NCBI GenBank assembly: GCA_000226015.1 | Contig: JH154699.1 | Location: 149,400 to 185,476, forward strand | DNA from: Mnemiopsis leidyi | Lineage: Eukaryota; Ctenophora; Tentaculata; Lobata; Bolinopsidae | Length of the DNA: 36,077 bases | Direction: 5' to 3' | Part shown: in pieces, positions 1 through 9,400 of the stretch | How positions within the stretch are numbered: the stretch's first letter is position 1 | Layout: every line of letters begins with the position of its first letter | Translations under genes and position numbers: made by a program | Notes under the pieces: generated by a model | The model's database searches: none | Seen by the model: only the letters and a program-made list of their open reading frames with translations | What the model was told of the DNA's origin: nothing

Positions 1-641
1 TCTTGGCGTTCTTTAGAAGTAGCCTTCTTGCTCTCAGGAACTTTCAAAACACACAAATTATGCTTTCTAAGGTTGCGCTCATATGCATCAGTGTGCATTT
101 TTGTCTGCACCTTTGAAATGACATTTTCTGAGGCTTGGGCAGTACTAAGATCCTCGATCACTTTCTTCTGGGATTTTGCTGTCACTTCAGAATAGAGGTG
201 GACAGCTTTGTTGACGGTTTTCTCAGTGTTACCGTTGATAACATCATTAAGGGAGTTGGTAAGTTTTGGCGCAAATAGCTGAAGCTCCTCTTTTATGATT
301 GCTCGTACCGCCCTGTTGTCTACACTGTAATTTTCTGATGATGTCAGTGCCACTTCCTTGTAAGAATGTGGAGATTCGAAGCAGTCAGGACAGAGCCAAT
401 TTTCAAGCAATCCCCCCATTTCCTCAGTTAGACCTCTCAGTCCTACACATCCATAGTGCCAAAACCTCTCACATTGTTCGCAGCCAACAGAGAACTCACC
501 CTGCACAATGTACTTCTTGCATGGACAAAGACATTCGTAGTCCTCAGAGGAAGAGGTCTTTTCTGGACTCTTTACAATCTTTTTCCTTGTTCCATCCGCT
601 TTCTTATCTGTCATCTTCTTCTTGTCATTCAAATCGTTCAT
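1..641 (-). mobile_element. Non-LTR retrotransposon (LINE) ORF1-type protein with PHD finger, partial
   Basis: An open frame starts at the ATG at 641 and runs without a stop off the left edge (213 codons visible). The N-terminus is lysine-rich. Residues about 37-88 form a PHD-type zinc finger, with a Cys4-His-Cys3 pattern that includes GCEQCERFWHYGC and WLCPDC. A charged, probably coiled region follows. PHD fingers of this kind are known in the first ORF of several animal non-LTR retrotransposons, where the protein binds nucleic acid or chromatin. The frame is intact as far as it can be seen, so the copy may be young. A host PHD protein is the alternative. I prefer a LINE because the setting is repetitive and no exon structure appears. 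Confidence 0.6.
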
Positions 642-680
642 ACCTCAATAAATGTATTTAATTTGTAGTGTTGAAATAGT

Positions 681-825
681 TTAAAAGGGGAATGAAGTGT
701 TGAGAGTGGAAAGAGAAAATTGAATTAGAAATGTATTAGCCGGGAGAGTGGAGGGGAGAAGAAAAGTGTTGACTAGTGAGAAATAATTATTTCTCAATAC
801 TCTCAACACTTCATTCTCCTTTTAA
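681..825. repeat. Inverted repeat with 27-bp arms and an inner palindrome
   Basis: The arms at 681-707 and 799-825 are reverse complements with one mismatch; the core is GAAGTGTTGAGAGT. The 91-nt centre contains a perfect 20-bp palindrome at 777-796 (TGAGAAATAA and its complement). It looks like a small MITE or a fold-back element next to the LINE 5' end. I cannot define a target-site duplication. Confidence 0.6.
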
Positions 826-859
826 CTCTCTCCAATCATGATTCCTTTCTCGAGTTTCT

Positions 860-1960
860 CCTTTTTGCTCTAACCAGAGCCCATTTGCGCGTGTATTGAA
901 GTTGCAATGCCACTAAAGCGTGTTGCCCTAACCAAAGCCTATTGCATTTTCAATTTTGCGTGCTTATTTAGCTGCGGCTGGCTTATTCAGAAAATTTAAT
1001 TTAAAAATTGAAAATGGGCTGCAATGCAATGCAAGGTTGCTTTAACTATTAACCAAAGCCCTAGGTTCGCGCGCGGCATAGCGTGCCTAAGCTTAAGCTC
1101 GGTTTTTGTTCATGTTGCTAACCTCAGTCTTTGTTGCTTTGTTGCTAAGCCAACAAAGCCCTGTGGCTCGCGTTGAGCTGAGCTCTATCGTGAGCTTTTG
1201 CGTGATCGCGCGTGTCTGTCCTAATCCGCGCTAAGCTTGCACAGGGATATACTTCATACTTGCTACACGTTGCATCGCCCTGCTGCCGCGAGGCGGCAGC
1301 CGGGCCTCCGGCGCGCGCGAGACAAGGATATACGTGTTTAGCAAGTTGCTTTGTTGCGCGGCGCGAGCGCCCGGTAAGTGTAAGCTCCTAGTTAGAAGAA
1401 CAAAAAGGTTTTGATGCCCTTGGCCTTATTGCACTAATCAGAGCCCTTGTGCGCGCGTTGCCAGAGATAGCGCGCGCTACCAAATGCAAAAATAGCGTAC
1501 AGCGTAGCATGTAGCAGCCGCCGCTCGTAGTAAATTTTACTGTTTACAGCAGCGCGCACCCTCCCGTCATTTTATTCTCATCTTTTCCGTTTTCGCTTCG
1601 AATGAGGGTCGAACAAAGTCAGACAAGTAGTAAAGCACCTTGTTAAGTGAAAACTCTTGCTTCGCCAAAATCAAAATACAAAATAAGCTGTGTAGATCGC
1701 GCTGGGCACGCCATATCAAGACTTATAATATAATACATATTAGTGTGAGTTTTTGCTCAGAATATGCTGTTAGTATGCAGCAGACTATAGACAATCCAGG
1801 CTCTATGTGCTTATGGCTTACATTGCTTTGTAGGTTGATAACCTACTGTCGCGGCTTGTCGAGATGTTACCCGACCCGCGCGCGGCTCGCAGTTAGAACG
1901 TTAGACGGATATCATCTCGTCAAGTCGCGGCCATCACGCGCTCTCACGCATTTCTGGCCA
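860..1960. repeat. GC-rich dispersed repeat block, left copy
   Basis: This block is much richer in CpG and GCGCGC than its surroundings. It carries degenerate sub-repeats of the form CTAACCAAAGCC followed by GCGCG (near 872, 928, 1043, 1146 and 1434). It also has a GC-rich hairpin at 1267-1300 (GCTGCCGC ... GCGGCAGC), an 80-bp segment at 1546-1626 and the motif GACGGATATCATCTCGTCA near 1905. The hairpin, the segment and the motif all recur at 34.2-35.4 kb, so this is a dispersed element family. I see no coding frame that looks real. Class unknown. Confidence 0.6.
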
Positions 1961-2127
1961 AAGTATCCCTGATCACGAACCTGGACTTAATTCTTAAATT
2001 AATAATTAGAAATGCCTTTTCCTTGACTTATGCAGGTGCATTTAGGGTTTGCCTCAAGCTCATACAATTGATTTCTTATAGAAGTGATGCTTTGGATGCA
2101 AAATTACGATCTATAGTTTGGTTAATG

Positions 2128-2475
2128 GGCTGGTGGTGTAGTGGTTTCCTTCTCGGCTCCCACACAGGAGGTCGGAGGTTCAAATCCCGTATCCGCCAGT
2201 CCTAGAGAAGTGCGCTAAGGGCATTTGCCTATGCACAATGCAGCCTTCTTCGGTCGACTCAGCCGAATGATCGGGAAACCGTGATTGAGGGTTAAACGAG
2301 TAGCTGCCCATTGCAGCGAAGTCTCGGGCGATAAAAGTATGGTACACACTACCTTAACCGTCACTGGCGTGTATGTATAATTGTACATTCGGCCTCCTGT
2401 AATTGGCCGTTACACTTGTGTAACATGTGGCTGTTGGAGTGTCCGAATTAAAATAAGTATGAGATAAAAAAAGTT
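2128..2475 (+). mobile_element. tRNA-Val-derived SINE
   Basis: The head at 2130-2199 folds as a degenerate tRNA. It has a 7-bp acceptor stem (CTGGTGG with CCGCCAG), an A box at 2134-2144 (TGGTGTAGTGG) and a perfect B box at 2177-2187 (GGTTCAAATCC). The A-box region and the CACAC anticodon-loop region resemble tRNA-Val. A roughly 270-bp unrelated body follows, ending in an A-rich tail near 2465-2474. Tail plus body show a SINE rather than a working tRNA gene. The central part of the body (about 2245-2345) could be one of the conserved SINE domains shared across animals, but I cannot assign it. No clean target-site duplication was found. Confidence 0.75.
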
Positions 2476-5228
2476 TAGGTTGTCTGATGTTTTACATAAC
2501 AGCTAGATATGTGGATAATTTTGGGAAATTCTGATGTCTAAAAGTTTTAAATCGAGTAGAAGGTGTTAATTATTTAGAGAACAAGCGGAACCACGATAGT
2601 TTCTAAAAGATAATCCTTTTGTAGCTAGTAATAAATTTATTTACATAGATTAGATATTTGGATAAATTTTTAAAATTTTGTAATTTCTATGATAATTTGT
2701 AAGACTAAATGTGATGATGTTGGCATCATTATTCATTATTCATTGTTTAATTACTTTTATTCAATACTTCTACTGCACGTCCTCTTGATGAGATCGTATA
2801 TGATTCTATGTAGTCATGATCCCTAGAAAATATCTTGTATAATAGTTGAAAGCACGATTTGAACCTAAACGGACCGTCCTTATCTGGCCAATCTAGCAGT
2901 GTAGGGTCAACCGGATAATCGTTAACGGGCATATTTGAACACCCTCGCGTACCTTTATCTTTGGGTACTGCTAAACCACAAGGAAACATTTCCTAGTGTT
3001 CTACTCAAAGACGAAAGCTGTGCAATTTAAAAGATCCAAGATCAATGCAGCTGGAAGCAATGCTGTGTGCCAATTCTTCCCCATTCTTGAGGCTGTGTCC
3101 GTTGCTATGCCGTGTCAGGGCTCTCTGTTTTGCCACCAATACTTTCGTGAAAGGAAATTTAAGCTCTTAGAAACAGATTGCTGGAAAAATCATCTCTGTC
3201 CCATCAGCTTTCTAAATACAGTAGCCACGTTCATAGCAAACTTCTCCAATGAGCTATATGCTATGCAACTATTGTTAAATATTTTAATTCATTAAGCAAA
3301 ATTTTTCCCATATATTACCATTTTGGTCCGAAGGGCCCAAATGGCAAGATTGTTTTGATACGTTTTGTGCACGTGCTCAAAAAGTACAAATCAAGGGTTG
3401 GCATTCGACAGCGTAATTTTGGAATATTAGCTCAAAAAGTGTCCAAGTGTCCGTCCATCCATCGGTCCGACGTCCGTATGTATAAGATTACAATTATAGG
3501 TTTTAACTGCCTCAGGCCGCTGAATGTATTCCACATCATGAAATGTATTCATAATTGCCTTGCAACAACTATGACAGATTAAGAAATGATTGTATAAGCA
3601 GCTCCGAACAAATCCCTTTAACCACTAATTCACGCCATAAGCATAAACACAACGCAGCATGAATAAATAATGAAGACAACACATACAATACAATAATGAT
3701 GCCGTCATGCAGAGCTGAGTTAAGATGTTTGAAATGAACGATGAAAAGAACAATTGTGTCTAAACTTTGTGCGTGCAGTGTGGAATTTTTCAATCGTGGC
3801 TGCATGATGCATCTAACAGCTGTGTTAATTCATCTGTCTGATTTTACACCTGCAGGACAATGAAATCTAACCGAAATTACATCTGGCACGAGGTTGAGTA
3901 TTTTGATTCCTCATTCCGCGACATTAAATGACAGCATGATACGGGAAAGTCAGCAGCCGTCTGACACAATGAAAGCAGCTGCAATTCTTGTTTGATCACT
4001 GGGGTATTGTTATATCGGCAAGCAATGGTTTGACTCCCCTGGCAACTGTAAGGTGGTCACCGCTAAGACAAAAGATAAAGAGGCTAGGCTGGACCATCTG
4101 TAGGCCCACAAAGTACACAACGGATCACCCATCATTCTTGATAGTGCCTTGGAATTGTAGTGTACTAGTTTTTGTTGGAAATGAAATAGGGATACTTGTA
4201 ATTCGAAATTGAACACACAGCTTCATTTTAAGGTGAATTGTTACGTGTCGATTTTAGCCCTCTTACACTCTAGTTACACGCAACTGCACTGCTTGTTTGC
4301 CCTTGTTGTGTGGTACAGTATACAAGGTACTATACATTGTGCAAAGTATCAGATACAAAGTATCAGATATCTCTGTCTCTAATTTGGATATCTTGAAGGA
4401 TGTTGGAACCGATGTGTTATTATCTAGTCTGCAGCAGCAGACCAGATAGCTTTTACTTTAAAGCTTTTACTTTGCGAAAATTGCAGCCGTTCAATGCATG
4501 TTTTAAAAACTGCACAGGCAAAGTTTGAACAAAATGACCCGTCTTTGCGTTGTTTATTTCAAATATTTTGAGCTTGCATGACGTCATCATTGCTATTGAA
4601 TGTATATTGTATGTTTTACCTTTATTCACACTGAGTTGCAATTATACTAATGGCGTTTCTTGAATTTGTCGTCCATTGTAATTGTTCGGTTGAATTTAAA
4701 ATCGTGTTACATTCATCTCTAAATCTGTCATCAGTAATTCGACACATTACTTAATAAGACTCAAGTTTTGAAAACGTTTGAGGCAGTTATGTACATACAT
4801 TGCAAAATGTGAAGTGTTTTCTCCGGCCTGAGGATGCTTTTTGGGCAAATATTTACCCTGTGGATTTTGATAAAAATTTAACAAACAGGGGAAAAACCAA
4901 GGAGAAATTGCAAATCACCCAATTTTTATTAAGGTATTTAAAATAGGATGTTTTAAGATAAGTCTGGTTACCACTCATTATCAAAACCTAAAACATAGAT
5001 GAATTGATTTATACTCATAGAGGTCATTTATACTCACAGAGGTCAAAAATAATTTATATCATGTCAGAGGGCCTTCATTTAGTAGCCGTTTAAGCCAAGC
5101 CGACATGTCATGCCACATAAACCAATAATGATTCGAAACTATCCAACAGCTTAGTAACCCTCCATTATGTATAATTGTGTTACAAAATTTTATTATTAAT
5201 ATCCTATTCCTTACTGCATGATTTTCAG
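2476..5228. other. Intergenic region without a supported gene
   Basis: This is AT-rich sequence. An open frame of 80 codons on the minus strand at 2747-2989 is the most protein-like stretch, but it matches no family I recognise and has no partner exons. Near 3320-3480 there is a low-complexity GTCC-rich stretch of repeat type (CCGTCCATCCATCGGTCC). I see nothing else to report. Confidence 0.5.
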
Positions 5229-5239
5229 GAAATTTGTTG

Positions 5240-6019
5240 ATGATTTTGTGTGGCTCATGTCAAAGACGCATTTATGTCCCTCTCATCAGATCTTTCTCTC
5301 TTACTCCATCAAAAGGAAATTCTTCTAATGACAGGCGACCCACTGGACTGCAAGCTACAGACACTTTGAAATCAGGAAATCTTGTTGCTTTTAGAGCACA
5401 AGAGAGCTTTTCGAAATACATACAGAAAGATTTGAAGTATAGTCATGCTGCCCTATTACCTCATCTTGCTCTTAACCTATCTGGTCTAGGATACCCATAC
5501 CTCAACTATTATTATCACCCTGGAATTTTTATAGGGATGGCCATAGGAACCATTTTGTATCCAGCATTATTTGTTATATCTCCAAGAATAACATACCTAG
5601 CATTCAATGAATCAAACTCTATGGTTCATGTTCATACTTCATTCTGTCAACGCAAACTAGCTCTTCCTATAAATGTTTGCAAATTTGAAGCTGACAAGCG
5701 ATTATTGAAAGTGTGTGATCAGACGTTTAAGTTTTCACCATCTGGCAAATTTAACACAAAGAATTTGACTATTCTAAAACGTCTTTTAAGGGCGTCAGAC
5801 CACAATAACAGTGGACAGTATTCTCATTCCAGACAAAAATTAATATGGAACGAATTAACATCCCTTTCTTACATTATCATTTTCACAGTCTCTGTTGCTA
5901 CTTTATTTCTGCATTGTTTTATTTTCGGTTACACGGATTTGATGTACTCAATTGTAAATTTACTGGCATTTTTTGACAGAGACAAAGTGATGGAGAAATG
6001 GAAACCACTTATTAAGTGA
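5240..6019 (+). CDS. Small mitochondrial-type membrane protein, TMEM186/TMEM70-like
   Basis: A single-exon frame of 259 residues. The start chosen is the first ATG after an acceptor-like TGATTTTCAG that ends at 5228, which leaves an 11-nt leader. The N-terminus is basic and poor in acidic residues (RRIYVPLIRSFSL), as in a mitochondrial targeting peptide. A hydrophobic stretch near residues 85-115 is followed by a soluble segment with NESNSMVHVHT and by RKLALPINVCKF. That order resembles the TMEM186/TMEM70/TMEM223 group, which help assemble respiratory complexes in the mitochondrial inner membrane. A second hydrophobic region near residues 210-245 is not at the usual place for TMEM186. The family call is therefore tentative, although the frame itself is convincing. 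It is followed by AATAAA at 6192 and then closely by the PR-domain gene on the same strand. Confidence 0.5.
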   Translation: MILCGSCQRRIYVPLIRSFSLTPSKGNSSNDRRPTGLQATDTLKSGNLVAFRAQESFSKYIQKDLKYSHAALLPHLALNLSGLGYPYLNYYYHPGIFIGMAIGTILYPALFVISPRITYLAFNESNSMVHVHTSFCQRKLALPINVCKFEADKRLLKVCDQTFKFSPSGKFNTKNLTILKRLLRASDHNNSGQYSHSRQKLIWNELTSLSYIIIFTVSVATLFLHCFIFGYTDLMYSIVNLLAFFDRDKVMEKWKPLIK

Positions 6020-6191
6020 ACTTCCAGGTTAAATTTTTAATTTGAGTTGTCACGATTTAGTCATATGGAGTGAATTTAAGATATTTAGTACAGTACAGGT
6101 GAATATCAATGTGTAATTTATATTCTTAAATAGCTGTTTATCAAAGACTATATGTTATAAATGCAACTGGCTGAAAAGATTTGAAGACTGA

Positions 6192-6197
6192 AATAAA
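6192..6197 (+). terminator. Poly(A) signal AATAAA of the 5240-6019 gene
   Basis: A canonical hexamer 173 nt after the stop codon. The next gene's start is about 225 nt further on, so the two transcription units lie close together. Confidence 0.6.
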
Positions 6198-6422
6198 TTA
6201 TTATTTGTTTTTTAAATTTGTGTATTCATTTCACCAATTCTGGGGCTACCATGCAGGGACAGAAATACATATGCACCCTCAGCTGCAGTGAGCTGTATAT
6301 GTTATTTGTGAATTACATATACCTTCTCATATGATAATTTGAGACCTATGGACCCATTCTCTGTTCTGTTTTAAATATTTCCAGTCAAAAGTACATGGGT
6401 ATAGCTTTCATTTTATTAGGCA

Positions 6423-9400
6423 ATGGAAAACGATGGGGTCCCGGAAGGGGACCACCAAGGACATCATCAAGAGCACGATCAACAGGAAATTGAAGAAGGA
6501 GAAGAACAGCACATTCAAGGTCATGTAATTGAGGGACAGATCGTGGATGGCAGGCTTGTAACTGCTGATGGACAGATTGACGGTCAGGTGGAGGAGATAG
6601 TCACTCCTGGAGAGCTGGGTGGAGAGCATATGATTAACAGTTAGTCTGTCGTTGTTTATAATGTTGTAGATGTACAATGTACCTTACAATGATTGTAGAG
6701 TTCTTATTTCAGACAGTTTTATGTGTACCAACTCAAATCAACTTTTAAAAATTTCAGTTCCTGAAGGCAGTCAGATTGTTATAGTTAGTCAGGATTCCAG
6801 TGAACTTGGCTCTCTACAAGACATGACGAGTCATCCAATTGTTATCTACAATGAGGTATCTTTATTAACCTTTCTTATTTCTAACTTGGTATGGAAAATT
6901 CTTACGCTACTTTGAAAATTACTTACGCTACATTGAAAGTTACTTAATTTCGTCATCGTCCGACCCTTGACTACCCAGGCTCTCTATATCTTTTAATTGC
7001 AGGATGGATCCTCCGTGATCTGCAACAAAGTGACTTATTCAGACAACGGAGTGGTGGTATTCTCGACAGACCAGGAGATACAGTTACCAGAGGGGGCTGA
7101 GCATGAATTCTCATCTATTCCAGCAATTACCGACCAGCTCCCTGAGATGCTGCTTAGCAACGAGGGTTTGTAATTGTTCCTGTTTTAACAGTCTGCAGTT
7201 TGTGTTGCCTGACGCTTGTCTCTAACACAAGCATTGTTTGTGATTTGATATTTAATATGAACCTTCATAGGTGATAATTTGCAATTTTTAGTTTATGGTT
7301 TGTTGTGCAAAATGTGCCAGCAAAATCATTGCAGGACACCAAGTAGTACAGAAAGATGGCGGTTCACGTAACGATGTGGACATCCAGTACGGAGACAACT
7401 CGATAGAAATCAGACTAAAGGACGACCAGATGCCCCCTGAGAAGCAGGGACTGAAAAGAAAAGCAAGTCGGAGAAAGAGACCGGCCCATCAGGAGATGCA
7501 CCACGCAAGGCAGCAGGGGGCAGCAGGTTATGTGATCGAGGAAGAGATTGTACACCCCAGAGGAAAGAGAGGAAGGCGATCTAATGCGGAGAAGAGGGCC
7601 ATGCGCGAGAATCAGGAGAGAACTGATATTAGTCCCACCCAGAGTCCAAAGAAGAAATTTATGAGGTTTCAAACGTTTTCTTCTTGATACTTTAACTCAC
7701 CGCTTGAACTTGCCCCTTTTCATTTATTGCCTTACATCAGCAAGGATTGGGACTTGGGCTCGGAGTATATTCCGAATTTTCATAAGATGTTACTATGGTG
7801 ACGTGTTCAAACATGTATTAACTTATAATTGATTTTTCAAAATCCTCACAAACGACCGCCTAGGTTACCAAAAAGACGAAGCGGTAAATATAAAAAAGGA
7901 AATGCTCAAATCCTAGAATCCAGCGAAGATTATATCGAACCTACTCATCAAGTAATAGCACACGTGATAGAAGAACATATTGAAGGTTTTGAAGGTTAAG
8001 TGACTTCTTGAGTATCCACTATACATTCAAATTATAATTTATCATTTCGTTTTGAAAAAATAAACTGGAACGCAAAATCCAGATCTATACAAGCATCTAT
8101 CATGATTTTGTTTTTTCATAGCAGCCGATGAGTCAGAAACTGATTTGTCATTGATCATTCAGAAACTGATAGATCTATGATCACTTTCGCTGTGGATAAT
8201 GGTATTTCTATAGAATGTTGTCATCATATAGAAACATAATTAAATGCCGCTATTTTCAGGAGAAGATATAGAAGAGGGAGAAGAGATGCAGATAGTTCTA
8301 GACGAGGATGGACAGGCGCGGAGTGTCCAGTACATTGAGGAGGAGGATGCTGAGTACCCTGGTGGTACCATGGAGGTAGGTAATCCTCAGGTAGCCCACT
8401 GCCTGCGACTAAGTACTTATCTAAAAATTTGATTTTAATAGACTTAATTTTCTTCTAAAAATAGGATTAGCATCTTGGCTTAATTGTTCGTTTATTTGTT
8501 TAAAAATAATGGCAACGAAATGTTCCAACCGGAAAACCTTACACAGATAAGGTAGTTCCATTTTGAGCATTTACTTCTTTGCTTCAAACAATAGAACATA
8601 GCAACTCCCAGGTGATAGTATCCAACAAAGGAATGTCGCGATCGCGCTTACCCAAGAAACACGCGCCACGTCCGATGCACGTGGTTTCGGCGACGCCCCC
8701 TCAACAACAACACACAGTACAACAGCCACCTCCTCGCTCCTACATGGAGGAGGAACACTTATCTCGCAGACACAGCAAGTTCGACGAGAACCAGCTAGCC
8801 CTGCCCGGACACAGATATCACGAGGACTCCCAACTTCAGGTACCTTACGTTCAGTTTGTGCACGTGTTTTTTGTTAGTTAAATTTTCCAACTTCGCAAGG
8901 TATGTAAGTCAAACCCAATTGGGAGTGCTCCTGTTATTTCCAGCCTTCCTCGTTTATTTAGCCGTTCTTCATTAAAACTAAACTGTAAAACTAAACTGTA
9001 AAACCAAACTGTAAAACTAAACTGTAAAACTAAACTGTAAAACTAAACTGTAAAACTAAACAGTAAAACTATACTGTAAAACTATTCTGTAAACCTATAC
9101 TATAAAAACAAAAGCTGACTGTGCCTCCCTGCACAGAACGTTACACGCAGCAAGTTCTGGAAGGAAATCGAAGAATGGGTGCCAGAACCGAAAACTAAGC
9201 GAATGAGGTTGACCCAGGAGGAGATGACTGCTCAGCCTGAAGAGAGTTTCCTCCCACTTGATCCTTATTTCATGGGTACAGTTGTAAATATCTAGATCTG
9301 TCAGACGCAATTATATATCCTTATTTCATGGATACAGTTGTAATTATCTAGATCTGCCAGACGCTTAGCTGACGAGATTTCGTTATTTGATAGTATGTAT

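Noticed and set aside
2130-2199. A functional tRNA-Val gene
   Set aside because: The acceptor stem and promoter boxes are good, but the anticodon stem-loop is degenerate and a non-tRNA body with an A-rich tail follows directly. This is a SINE head.
2747-2989. An 80-codon minus-strand frame beginning MFPCGLAVPKDKG
   Set aside because: It has some protein-like composition, but no family match, no partner exons with consistent phase and no conserved motif that I can name.
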